Both the position numbers and the translations under genes were made by a program. Of a stretch of 64,000 nt of DNA, positions 34,601 through 48,700 are shown in pieces. Numbering within the stretch: position 1 is the stretch's first letter; each line of letters begins with the position of its first letter. Below the pieces are notes generated by a model, which made no database searches, had not been told where the DNA came from, and saw only the letters and a list, made by a program, of their open reading frames with translations. Location: assembly GCA_022414725.1 (NCBI GenBank), contig CM039465.1, positions 21,971,822 to 22,035,821 on the forward strand, in the 5' to 3' direction. The stretch is from Microglena sp. YARC. Taxonomy: Eukaryota; Chlorophyta; Chlorophyceae; Chlamydomonadales; Chlamydomonadaceae.

Positions 34601-35059
34601 ACTACTGCGAATGAGCTGGGACTACCGCGCGACAGCATGGAGGAAAACACATGAGTAATGTATCCAATGGCATGATGTATGTATGTATGTATGTATGTAT
34701 GTATGTATGTATGTACTGCAAATGTACTATGCCCCCTCTTTCCTCCATGACGCACCCTATCTACTTCCCTTTGCATCTGAGACCTCCCCAACAAACACTT
34801 GTATTTTCACAGTTATCTTCGTTGGTCAGTAACCGCCATGCAAGGAAAGCGAGTTAGTTACGAGACCGTTGGCTGACGTGTCGGGCTTCATCGCGGTCAG
34901 ACGGATGGATGGATGGACAGACGAACGGACAAATGGGTAACACTGGGGGCTCCCGCCCCCCAGAAGGGGGGGCTCCGCCAACAAATCAACGCAAAACTGT
35001 TTTGACGCGGGCTACTTGTGTTTGCTTGACACTGTTTGCAACTTTTAACGAGTGTGTGT

Positions 35060-35094
<35 letters not shown>

Positions 35095-38000
35095 TGGGGG
35101 GGGGTGGGGGGGGGGGGGAGGAGAGAGAAAGAGGAGAGTGGTGGTGTGGGTGTGGGTGTGTTTGCTTGACACTGTTTTCAACTTTTAACGAGTGTGTGGG
35201 GGTGTTTGTGTGCGTGCGTGCGTGTGTGTGTGTGTGTGTGTTTGGGTGGGTGGGTGGGTGGGGGGGGAGAAAGAAAGAGGAGATTGATGGTGAGTGGGTG
35301 TTTGCTTGACACTGTTTTCAACTTTTAACGCGTGTGTGTGGGTGTTTGTGTGCGTGCGTGCGTGTGTGTGTGTGAGTGGGTGTTTGCTTGACACTGTTTT
35401 CAACTTTTAACGAGTGTGTGTGGGTGTTTGTGTGCGTGTGTGTGTGTGTGTGTTTGCTTGACACTGTTATCAACTTGCCAGTGCTCCTTCCAACAATTTT
35501 CACAATTGTACACCCTAAATCTTGAAACCCCTAAACCCTTGACACTCTGTGCAACTTATGGATGCCCATAACGCCTCCAACAGTTTCCACAATTGTACAC
35601 CCTAAACCTTGAAAATCATAACCCTTGACACTCTGCGCAACTTACGGATGCCCATAACTGCTGCAACAATGTCCAAAATAGGAGCTGTCAATCCCAGCAA
35701 AGACTCAAGCACTGCAAGCTGAGCAATTGGGAAAGCCTGAACAGGGGTGGAGGGTGGTGGGTGGAGGATATCGCAGGTTAGTGGGTTGCATGTGTTTGTG
35801 TGGGAAAAAGAAAACATGTAACACCTGGAGGGGCACGGTATTAAGGGGACCCTCCCGTACGCCGCAGCTGGGGAAAGTCACCATGGCAGACATAGTAAGT
35901 GTCGCCCTCTAGGCGGCAGGGGACTCCTTCATGCGACGTGTGGCAAGAATGCTGGTACAGGAGGCAATAGATTCTCTGTGCAGCTTAGAGATGAGTTTGT
36001 CTACGTGTTCGCGACTGATCCCTAAGGTGGAGACTGAACAGGGGAGAAGAATCCACCACACAGGGCAGACCTGTGGGCTAAAAGCATCTGATACGGTAGT
36101 TTCTGCAGCCAACACAAAGCCCTACCCATACACCAGACGCCACAAGCAAGAGCTATAAGCAACGAAAAGAAACAAATGAACTAAGCACAGCAGCGAGACT
36201 GTGAGATAAAGGATTATTTACATAAACTCAGCAAATCACTGCCGAGACAGGAGAGCACTATAGCAGCCCTGCCTGCCGACCATCAAATGGTCTACTTGTT
36301 CGCGACTGATCCCTAAGGTGGAGAGATTGGTAATAGTTGTGGTGGGTATGGTACCAGTGGTACCTATGGTGAAGACTAGGTGTTTATGTGGGAGGGGTAA
36401 TGGCCTTATGGGTTCTAGGTTGATTATGGAGGGATGAAACCCTTGGGTGGGTGGGTGGGTGGGTTTGTGTGGGAGTGAGTGGGAGTGGGTGGATGTATGG
36501 GGGGAGAGGGGGTTGGTGTGGGTGTGCGTGCGAGGGGGTGAGGGTGGGTGGGGGTTAGTTGGTATAGGGGTGGGTGGGTGGGTGGGGCGTAGCATCTACA
36601 CAGTGGATTGGTAAAGAGTTGTTGGCATCTTCAGATGTGTTTGCCATGATGAAAATTGGGTTTCATGCCAAATATCTAGTGGACCCCATCCAACACCATT
36701 ACCAAGCAATAGCAGAGTTGAACACTGTTATGTTGTGTCAGAGTGAAACACTGTTATGTTGTGTCAGAGTGAAACACTGTTATGTTGTGTCAGAGTGAAA
36801 CACTGTTATGTTGTGTCAGAGTGAAACACTGTTATGTTGTGTCAGAGTGAAACACTGTTATGTTGTGTCAGAGTGAAACACTGTTATGTTGTGTCAGAGT
36901 GAAACACTGTTATGTTGTGTCAGAGTGAAACACTGTTATGTTGTGTCAGAGTGAAACACTGTTATGTTGTGTCAGAGTGAAACACTGTTATGTTGTGTCA
37001 GAGTGAAACACTGTTATGTTGTGTCAGAGTGAAACACTGTTATGTTGTGTCAGAGTGAAACACTGTTATGTTGTGTCAGAGTGAAACACTGTTATGTTGT
37101 GTCAGAGTCAAACACTGTTATGTTGTGTCAGAGTGAAACACTGTTATGTTGTGTCAGAGTGAAACACTGTTATGTTGTGTCAGAGTCAAACACTGTTATG
37201 TTGTGTCAGAGTGAAACACTGTTATGTTGTGTCAGAGTGAAACACTGTTATGTTGTGTCAGAGTGAAACACTGTTATGTTGTGTCAGAGTCAAACACTGT
37301 TATGTTGTGTCAGAGTGAAACACTGTTATGTTGTGTCAGAGTGAAACACTGTTATGTTGTGTCAGAGTCAAACACTGTTATGTTGTGTCAGAGTCAAACG
37401 CTGTTACGTTTTGTCAGAGTGAAACACTGTTATGTTGTGTCAGAGTCAAACACTGTTATGTTGTGTCAGAGTGAAACACTGTTATGTTGTGTCAGAGTGA
37501 AACACTGTTACGTTGTGTCAGAGTGAAACACTGTTATGTTGTGTCAGAGTGAAACACTGTTATGTTGTGTCAGAGTGAAACACTGTTATGTTGTGTCAGA
37601 GTCAAACACTGTTATGTTGTGTCAGAGTCAAACACTGTTATGTTGTGTCAGAGTCAAACACTGTTATGTTGTGTCAGAGTGAAGCACTGTTATGTTGTGT
37701 CAGAGTCAAACACTGTTATGTTGTGTCAGAGTCAAACGCTGTTACGTTTTGTCAGAGGTGAACACTTACCCCCACTGTGCCCTTCGTTGTGTCAGAGGTG
37801 AACACTTACCCCCACTGTGCCCTATGTTGTGTCAGAGGTGAACACTTACCCCCACTGTGCCCTATGTTGTGTCAGAGGTGAACACTTACCCCCACTGTGA
37901 CCTATGTTGTGTCAGTGGTGAACACTTACCCCCACTGTGCCCTATGTTTTGTGCGAGGTGAACACTTACCCCCACTGTGCCCTATGTTTTGTGCGAGGTG

Positions 38001-39662
38001 AACACTTACCCCCCACTGTACCCTATGTTTTGTCAGTGGTGAATACTTAACTCCACTGTGCCCTATGTTTTGTCAGCGGTGAACACTTACCCCCACAGTG
38101 CCCTATGTTTTGTCCGAGTCGAACACTTACCCCCACTGTGCCCTATGTTTTGTCAGAGGTGAACACTTACCCCCACAGTGCCCAGAGCCAATGACGAAGC
38201 GGCGTTGATCTGATCAAGGATGGCATTAGCTTCATCAGTCCTCAGGAGGCCCCTTGTCTGCAGGCACATGTGTAGAAGGTACAGGTAATGATGTCTTGAT
38301 CAGGTGGGGGTAGGTAGAGGTCATACTTGTGTGTGAAGGTAGAGGTAGGCAGAAATTACAAATTGATAAGGTAGGGGTAGGTAGAGGCAATGCTTTAGTG
38401 TGAAGGTAGTGGTAGGAAGAGGAAATTACGAATTGATCAGTTATGGGTAGGTAGAGGTAATACATTACTGTGGGTAGAGGTAGGCGGAGGAAATGATGCT
38501 TTGATAAGGTAGAAGTAGGCAAAGGTAATACTTTATTGTGAAGGTAGAGGTAGGCAGAGGAAATGATGCTTTCATAAGGTAGAGGTAGGAATAGGTAGTA
38601 CTTTATTGTGAAGGTAGAGGTAATGATGTATTGATAATGTATAGGTGTAGGTAGGTAGAGTTAGGTAGGTAATACTGTAAGACAGGTAGACGAAATTACT
38701 TACAGAAAATAACAGAATCAATAGGGGCCTCAGGGTTAACATTATTTACATTAAATGAGCCAGCCCTACTAGTGGATATCTATCTACACAAAAAATTATT
38801 GTTGTGAACATTGTATAGCCATATGGCCATACCCCACCCCTGTCTGGCCAATCTAAGCTGAGCCCACTAAGACGGCGAGTAGTGGATATCTATATGTGCT
38901 GTTGTGCATGTGCATGTGATTGTTTACCTCACACAAAGAGACATGCCCACCCCTATCTGTTCAATCGACGAGTCACTCACATCCTGGTACGATTTCCTCA
39001 GTGTCTCAATAGTTTCCTGCGGTGTGTTGCAAAAGACGATTTGTTGCAACACGTAATCATGCAAGTCTGTCTGTCTGTATATATGTATGTATGTGTGTAT
39101 GTATGTATGTATGTATGTATGTATGTATGTATGTATGTATGTATGTATGTATGTATGTATGTACTAGTACATTGCCCGTGTGGCCGGAGGCCACCCGCCA
39201 CCCCACCCACCCAGGTCCTGGGTCATGTTCTGGCCTGGGTTACATAACGTGCAACGCCCTTGAACGTACACCCTCCCCCCCCCCCCCCCCCCCCTTACTC
39301 ACATGCACACAGTCAAGATATTTCCCCCTTTGCGAAATATCGAACACATGCCCCCTTCCTTTCCCTACTATAAATATGCTTCACATTTTGAGCATGTATG
39401 TATGTATGTATGTATGTATGTATGTATGTATGTATGTATGTATGTATGTATGTATTTATGTGTGTCTGTCTGTCTGTCTCTCTGTATGCATGTATGTATG
39501 TATGTATTTATGTATGTATGTATGTATGTATGTATGTATGTATGTATGTACGTATTTATGTATTTATGTGTGTCTGTCTGTCTGTCTGTCTGTCTGTCTG
39601 CCTGTATGCATGCATGTATGTATGTATGTATGTATGTATGTATGTATGTATGTATTTATGTG

Positions 39663-39713
<51 letters not shown>

Positions 39714-42700
39714 ATGCATGCATGCATGTATGTATGTATGTATGTATGTATGTACGTATGTATGTATGTATTTATGTGTGTCTGTCTGTCTGTCTGTATG
39801 TATGTATGTATGTATGCATGCATGCATGTATGTATGTATGTATGTATGTATGCAGGGGTAGCTTACTAGGCTAAATGGACTTGCCCAACCTCGATAATTC
39901 AAGAAACGAATTCTAGATTTTTGCAGGGGCTAATTGTAACTACCACTAGTGATGAGCTGGTCCTAATGAACCGTTAACCAGAGGCATACTATTGTTACCA
40001 CAACGGTGTAACTACCATAACGGGGTACCAATGGTAACTACAGTAGATGTGCTATTGTTAGATGGTTGAATGATGTTGGATGCAGTAGTCACTCTTGTGC
40101 ATGTGAAAAACCTGCAGCAAGCACTGAGTAAAAATAGGCCGAGCAGACCAGGGTACTTCAAATGGCCAAATTGGCCAGCGCTTTGGCGCACTTGAAAACA
40201 AAATAACTGCGCTTTGTCGTGCAAAAAACGCAAAAATTGCTTGCTGCGCCCACAGGGGGTTGCAAAAAACTGCGCTTAAAGAGGGGGTCAAAAAGTCAGC
40301 GCTCAAAAGCGCAAAAGCGCGCGCTTTGAATTACCCTGGAGCAGACATGTGGACACACTTCTAACACGTGTTGCCTTAAGGCGGTCACAGTTCTGCGACA
40401 GCAGCACCGATGTGTATGAAACAATTAAACTGCAACCCTGCACCTCTGCAACAGCACCACCACTACCACTGACAGAGTAATGCAGAAAGTCCTCCTCCCT
40501 CATCTGAAGCAAGTGAATTGCGCTACTACACCACCACTACCACTAACAGAGTAATGCAGAGCGCCCTCCTTCCTCATCCGAAGCAAGTGAATTTCGCCAC
40601 TGCACCACTGCACCACCACCACCGCTGACAGAGTAATGCAAAACGTCCTCCTCACTCATCTAAAGCAAGTGAATAGCGCCACTGCACCACCACCACCACC
40701 AACAGTACCACTGGCAGAGTAATGCAAAACGTCCTCCTCCCCCACCTGTAGGTTGGCAAGGTTGCCTCCACTGCCAAGTGGCGCCACTCCTATAGCTTCA
40801 TAAAATGCTTCCTGGGCGCTCTGCAACCAAGTGTGAATTTGGACGTTCAATTGTTGAGGATGCATGTTTAATGGTTTAATGAGGTGTTTAACTTGATTTT
40901 GGCGAATTACCAAGTGGCATGCTTTGCATAACTAGTGTGTTTCACTGTGGGGTTAGATAAGTTAAATATTTAGGGTGCATGTGCATGTGTGTGTGTGGGT
41001 GTGTGTGCATGTGTGTGTATGTGTGTGTGCTGTGTGTTTCACTGTGGGTCTGCATGTCTCGGCTGTAGATTGGAGATGCATTTATAATGGTTGAGGTGTT
41101 TAGTCGAGGTTTAACTTGATTTTAACTTGATTTTAACACACTGCAAGGAGGCATGCTTCACATTTTGAGAGTGTGTTTACAGTCTAGCCGGTAAAGGCAT
41201 AGCCACATAGGCCCAAAAGACTTGCCCAACCACAATGTTGGGAAGGGCTGTAAACAAAACAAGCACTGGTGAGCCTACCCTAACAAATCCTAAAAACTGG
41301 GCTGTAAAAAAGGGCTGTAAAAACTGGGCTGTAAAAAAGGGCTGTAAAAAAGGGCTGTAAACAAAACAAGCACTGGTGAGCTGAACCCTAACAAATTGTA
41401 AACAACAAGGGTCCAGAGTTTGTGCTATGCAGATGATTAACTTTATTTTTTGCATATCAAGTGTTTCACTGTGTCAACATGTCCATTGTCCTCTGCTGTG
41501 CACGGAATCTTATAGCATGATATGCATATGGGAGCCTTCACATTGCCTTTGGCAACAAGGGAGCTGCCCCCCGAAAGTGCTTGTGCTTGCATACTTTGCA
41601 TATCAAGTGTTTCACTGTGTGTCAACATGTCCACCGTCCTCTGATAGCATGATATGTCAGGAGATCTTGATCAGTTCTAGGTTTAACCCCATGCGTGGAA
41701 GCTCTAGATAATGCCTTGACCGGAATCACTTTACATCGTAGAATCGCTTGCAACAATATGCATGTGGGAGCCTTCACTTGTTGCCAAAGGCCCCTGAATT
41801 GCTTGTGCTAGCATACTTCGTTTATGAAGTGTTTCGCTGTGTCTCAACATGTCTATCGTCCTCTGCTGTGCATGGAATCTGATAGCATGATATGTCAGGG
41901 GATCTTGATCAGTTCTAGGCTTAAACCCATGCGTTTGAACCTCTAGATAATGCTTTAACCGGAATCATGTTATGTTGTAGAATCGCTTACAACAATATGC
42001 ATGTGGAAGCCTTCACATTGCCTTTGCCGAAAAGGGAGCTGGCCCCCTAAGGTGCTTGTGCTTGCATACTTCACGTATCAAGTGTTTCACAGTGTACCAC
42101 CTTGCCCATCGTCTTCTGCTGCGCAAGTCTGGAATCTGATAGCATGATATACATATGGGAGCCTTCACATTGTTTTTGGCAACAAGGGAGCTGCCCCCGG
42201 AAGTGCTTGTGCTTCCATACTTTGCATATCAAGTGTTTCGCATGTGTGCAGGCAAAATAATGATCACATGTGTGTCAACATGCCCATCGTCCTCTGCTGT
42301 GCATGAAATCTGATAGCATGACATGCACATGGGAGCCTTCTATTGCCTTTGGCAACAAGGGAGCTGGCCTCCTCAAGTACTTGTGCTTGCATACTTTGCA
42401 TATCAAATGTGAAATGTCTCACTGTGTGTCTGCTTGTCTTTTGTCCTCTGCTGTGCATGAAATCTGATAGCATGATATGCATATGGGAGCCTTCAGATTG
42501 CCTTTGGCAACAAGGGAGATGCCCCCCTAAAGTGCTTGTGCTTGCATACTTTGCATATCAAGTGTTTCGCATGTGTGCATGTCAAATAATTATCACAAAT
42601 ACCAGGAACATATCTTCCTCTGATCGAGCTCTGGCTGTATGGTGTAGTATTACCCAGCATCGATAAAACGGGCCTGCAGTCGAGCCCTGGCAAGGTTCAC

Positions 42701-45700
42701 AAATTTCAGACTTGCCGCCTTGGAAGAGGTAGAGACCTTCCCTCGGTGCTGTCGCACGGAAGCCCAAGCTCAGGCGCAGTTGCGGTCTGAGAAAACAAGT
42801 CAACCCAACATAGTAGTCATTCTCCAGTGTGTACGGTACATGCAAATGGGAGGGTTCCTTCAATCTCATCTCCTGTGGCAGCTCGTACTAATTTTCAGTT
42901 TCAATTTTTTAACCTTCCTCTTTCTGAGGATTGTTAAATTGCACCGTCGGATTGTAAACTGGTTGTCTTTAAACTGTATTTGGAATCACCCACTGTATTT
43001 GTTGTACACGATAGTGAATATTCCTGTCAGTTGATTCCACTGCAGTTTAGTTTGCTTCTCGTAGCAGCACTGATTCTTGTTTTTGGCTATGCGTAGCAGC
43101 TTCTAGGCAGCTCCCTCTCCCTGTCCTTGGGTCAAAACTGGAGCTAGATGGTGTGCCTGAAAGCTGACGTAGAAGGCATTCGAATGCAGCTGAAAGCTGC
43201 GGGTTTGGCCCAGTGGCTGGCTGATGGAGCTGACTGGAAGGTGCCACGTGTAGCCCGAAAAAGAAACATTAGTCGTTGTAGCCTACCTTGCTACCCACGG
43301 ACCGTGCACATACTTTAATTCATTCGTTGGAATCACTTCATCAAATGCGTCTGATAATTGGATTGGATTGGATTGTTAAGTGTTTTTTCAGCCAACTCTG
43401 GGCTGCTCACCGTCTTTCAATGCCAAGTCCTCCTGTGCAATACCCAATACACAAAAAAGCAGGGAGCCAACTAAGCGGATCGGACAGATTTGTTGAGACC
43501 ACTTCATCAAATGCTTCTTATAATTAGGAAACATCAATGTGATATCATATGATGCCGGCAGTCTGACTAGGCTAAAAGTTACCATTAATATACAATGCCA
43601 TGTGATGCAATTTGACAGACATCATATGATATCATACTCGCCTTTGGTCAACATCATATGATATGCCGGTCCATACTTATAATCAGCACTTTCTGATAAC
43701 CAGGAACTAGTCTTGATTCTTGAAGGTGAGATAAGGCTAGGAAAGGTTAGAAGCCATTTTTGGCGGAGCCCCCTCTTCAAGGGGGCAGGAGCCCCCATGG
43801 TTACCCATTTGTCCGTCCGACCGTCTGACCGCGATGCAGCCTGACACGTCAGCCAACGGTCTCATAACTAACTCGCTTCCGTTGCCACATGCCGCTCCGT
43901 CCTGAACACTCTCCGTCATTTTTTAGTGTGGCATGCGACGCTGCATAGAACTTGTTGCGTATCTGGCAACCCAATGAACTGCAACGTATGTATTCAAACT
44001 ATCATCGATTAAGGTGGTCTATATTTACCCACAGGGTGAAAATCATTGGAAATGCATTTATAATGTTTGAGCTGTTTAGTCCAGGTAACTTGATTTTAAC
44101 GCACTACAAGGTGGCATACTTGGCATGTTGCGTGTGCAAGGTGGTCAATACCTGAAATCGTTGGAGATGCATTCCTATGTTTGAGCTGTTTAGTTGAGGT
44201 ACCTCAATTTAACGCACTGCAAGGTGGCATACTTGGCATGCTGTGTGTGCAAGGTGGTCAATACCTGAAATCGTTGGAGATGCATTCCTATGTTTGAGCT
44301 GTTTAGTTGAGGTAGCTCAATTTAACGCACTGCAAGGTGGCATACTTGGCATGCTGTGTGTGCAAAGTGGTCAATACCTGAAATCGTTGGAGATGCATTC
44401 CTATGTTTGAGCTGTTTAGTTGAGGTACCTCAATTTAACGCACTGCAAGGTGGCATACTTGGCATGCTGTGTGTGCAAGGTGGTCAATACCTGAAATCGT
44501 TGGAGATGCATTCCCTATGTTTGAGCTGTTTAGTTGAGGTAGCTCGATTTAATGCACTGCATGGTGGCATACTTGGCATGTTGTGTGTGCAAGGTGGTCA
44601 ATACCTGAAATCGTTGGAGATGCATTTCTAATGTTTGAGCTATTAAGTCTAGGTAGCTTGATTTTAACACACTGCAAGGTGGCATGTGTGTGCAAGGTGG
44701 TCAATACTTACCCCCAGGCTCTCAAGTTCAGCTTGCTGTGCCATGCTGCCCAGCTGCGAAGCAGCGTTGGACAGGGCATCGGCGATGCCTTTGTTGCCTC
44801 CTGACCTGCCTCCATTAACCATCGCATCCTGGGCTCGGACAAGCATCTAATGAGGGCAGGTGGACATAGAGTCGTTGTCATTTGTGGAACTGTGGTGCAG
44901 TGCTTTTTTTTTCAAATCTGAAAGTGGTTTTTTTCTAGCTTTATGGTTTCAGGCCTCCTCCAGGGATAGCGTTTTGGTGCTTTTTATAGCTTTTATAGCT
45001 TTTTGCAGCTTTTGGGGGCCATTTAGGCAACACAGAAAAACTTGGTTGTAGCGATATTTTCGCCAAGACGGGGTCAAAACTAGTGATCGTTATATAAAGC
45101 CGGGGAAAAAATCCTTGCTGTGGTGGCTGTGCATGAGCATGGTCATGTAAAGTGGATGTTGCAGGATTTCCACTTTTGAGTGTGCCGGGCAAGGGGGCAC
45201 CGAAGGGGTTGGGTGGGGTGGGGTGGATGTGTGTGTGTGTGTGGGGGGGGGGGGCACAGGGGGGGTCATCGCAGTCGGTACAGCAATGGCGCAACAGATA
45301 ACTTGTACAACCAACTTGTGGTGTGGTGTCTGTTGGTGTGCGGTACTTCATTCGATAAGTGCTCAGCTGCTGGTGTGCACTGGTTATAATGAATTACTAT
45401 TTACACTGTATGCACCTTGGAAGGCATTACAAAAATGGCACATCCAACTGCCTCACACTTCAGTTTCCGATCTTATCCATCCAGGCACTGTGTAGCACAC
45501 TGTACTGACAATCAATACGTATTGATATGGTGAGGTGTACCTAATCAGCCAACCATGATCAACGTGCCTTGGTGTGAGATAAAATAAGGAGCAGCACAGC
45601 TGCCCTCATGTAGGCCAGGGCGGTGGCTGGTGACAGCCTCATCTTTATCGAGAGTGGTGATGGTGGCATGGTACGCCTTGGTAGGTGAGTTGAAGTTACT

Positions 45701-48700
45701 CTGTTGGGCTGAACGACCAGATCGCTTTGTTTGAAACCGAGAGTATCGATCTTGACGCGAACACTGGGGACAGATTGACCTGCAAGGCTGCTGGAAATGG
45801 GTCAAACTGGTTTGATATACCAGCAGCTGACGCCTGCTTCGCATCAATTCGAACCTTTTTCTTGGAAGATTGGACATAGGGCGATCCATTCGTCCGTCCG
45901 CGGCGAGGTTGCGGCAGCCTATTTTGTATGTATAGCAGCCGGTGCAAGGGCGAGGTTCACAAGTGGCCGATCTTGGCCAAATGTGCTGGGGATGAGGTTG
46001 ACGATTTCTGCCGGACACATGCTGGCAACCCACAATCGGCAGAAGAAGCTATTGGCCTCCGAAGGATCTCGGGTGAATCAACTTCATCCATCTGCGATTC
46101 CGAGTTATAGACGCCTGCTTGCGCGTACGTGTACGATGAGCGGTGTCGATGAATCTGAGAAGACGTGTTTCGAAAATATATATGCTCGCGAATACCAGGT
46201 GAGGGCAGGTGAGGAGGCTTCCAGGAAGTTTTATTTGGACCCTATCCTCAGAAGTTATTTATTTGACCTCCCACCCTACCCCACCCCCTGCCCCACCCCC
46301 CACCCCACCCCACCCCAAACCAACCCACCCCTACCCACCCACACCCCACCCACCCACCCACCCACACCCACACCCCTTGCACACCACCCTACAGCCACAT
46401 CCATGCACTCATCACTCACCCGATTCCATTTACACACACACAACCACCGCCACCACTACCATGACATCTTCCTTGGAGCTCCATTGATGCGATTGAAGGC
46501 TTGCTATATTATTAACCTACATTAACCTATATGATTGCTGTGTAATGGAGGGGTGCCTCTTAGGTGATTATACATTTTACCGATTTTGTCTTCTTGTAAC
46601 CCACTTTTTACATGTAGAGAAAGGTAAAGAAACAGGGCCATAAATAGCATATATTATTGCTGTTTAATTGCTGGGAGGGCATTTGAGTGCAGCAAGGCAT
46701 ATGTTGCATGCAGTTGTTGATGGCTCTGCAGACACCGCCACCAAAAAAAAGCTATTCATCACTCAAATAAATAAAATAAAATGAATAGTTCGCCTTATTG
46801 CGAGGCGTAAGGTTTAGGGGTCCAGCCTGTTTGCTTGCATTGGGGGCAACCACCAAATTCATGGCTCAATTAAGCATCAATGCACCAAGTTACTTGACCA
46901 GAAAGCGACATGGGGCAAGCGTTTATATAGAACGTGCCGAGTCTGTGAACTGCAGGGATGGAGATCCCTGCACCTTCTACTTAGCTTCAATAAGTGTACT
47001 TCAAAATGTGAATGCCACTTGAGCCTGTCTGATCACTCCAGGATATCATAAGTTCATAACCACACATTACTAGGGAACGGAAACATGGCATCATATGATA
47101 TCATGTCATCATATTATATCATATGATATCATACGATGCCGGCAGTCTGACTAGGCTAAAGTTACCATTTAAATACAATATCATATGATGCAATTTGTAT
47201 GATATCATATGATATCATACTCACCTTTGGCCAACATCATATGATATACCAATACCTACAAATTACCAGTCCTATCAGTGATCAGGGTACCACATGACGA
47301 GCGCTATTGCGCGCTATCGCGCAAGGTTTTAAACCCCCTTAGGGCGCGGCGTACAGATTCCAGTTTTCAGTCGTGTCAAAAGTGCAACCCAAAATGACAA
47401 ATTGAAGTACCCTGCAAAAAGATGCATTCAATAGATTATTCCACCGTTAGTCCGAGCTCGGGCGCAGTAGCGGTCTGCAAAAGCAAAACCCACAGTAACC
47501 TTCCCCAGTGCAAGCGAACGGGAAGGTTCCTTCAACTTCACGCCCGTGGCGATTTCAAGTTTGTAATTATTCCACATGGTTCAAATGATCACACCTTCCA
47601 CCCAAGCACTGATAAAGCACAGACTTCAGTCAGATGGTTCTTGGGAAAGTCATTCATAATGAAATATATATTTCATCCAAGAATCAAAGTTTGTTAGGTA
47701 CCGGTATAGAAACTAAATGTGGACTGGTGGTAAGACATAAGTGCATCGCGTCACTGCCTATTTTGGGGGATACGTGTGGCAGCTTCTATTAAGCTCCCTT
47801 CCTCTGTCCAACCGGGGGCTAGCTAGTGTGCCTGACAGCTGATAAGAGGGGGATTCGAATGCAACTGTAAGCTTTGGGATTGGCCCGGTGGCTGTCTAAT
47901 GGAGCTGGCTGGAAGAAACAAATGACTGGTGAGGCGACAGATAAGAATCCAGGTTTACACTTCACAATGCTTACACTTTATAAGGTTTACTCTTCATAAT
48001 CGTTCAATTCAACTCAAACATCTGCTTTATAACCATTCACGCTAGCATTTGTGTGATATTATTCTGGTATATGTGACACTGGCTTGATACAACCCTTGAT
48101 ATAGCCCTTGATACAGCACAAGTCGGGCATTAGCTTAATCCAATCCTGGTGAATTATCAAACACGAAATAATGTGGTGCTGCTATTTATCCTTAAGTGTT
48201 AGCATAAACATAGTGAAAAACATAGCTTTTCTTTTCAGCTACCAGCAGCATCTTCTAGGCCGCTCCCCGGACTTGCCACCCAGCCAAATATGAAGTAACG
48301 TAGTACATCTTGCAGCTGGCAGAATCAAATTTCCAATACTGCAGTACTGCAATACTACAGCTGCTGAAATCTTAGGGCTTTGCCCAGTGGCTAGCTCCAG
48401 GAGCTGCCTAGAATCTTGTAGCTGAAGAGAAAAGCTATGTTAAAGTTCAACCCGTTCTGGTAGTGTCCAATCAATCAAATCCAATTCCAAGTCCGTCGTG
48501 TGACTGTTGTCATGATGACAAACGATGAAATTGGCCGTATTGGTGTGTGAGCTAAATGACCCGAGATTCGTTGGATTATTTGGATTATTATTTGGGGTTG
48601 GGGTTGGAGATCATCAAAGCTTTTTCTTGTTAGCCCTTCTTATAGCAGTTGGGTAGTATAATCAGGCCGACTCCTATTTTAGCTTTTTGGGGGGGGGGGA

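Noticed and set aside
45697..46110. TAG read as Gln (variant genetic code)
   Set aside because: A frame here and the region after the gene A stop would both stay open if TAG coded Gln. Gene A and gene C end naturally at TAG, and no conserved Gln position is coded by TAG, so a standard code with a broken or intronic frame is simpler.
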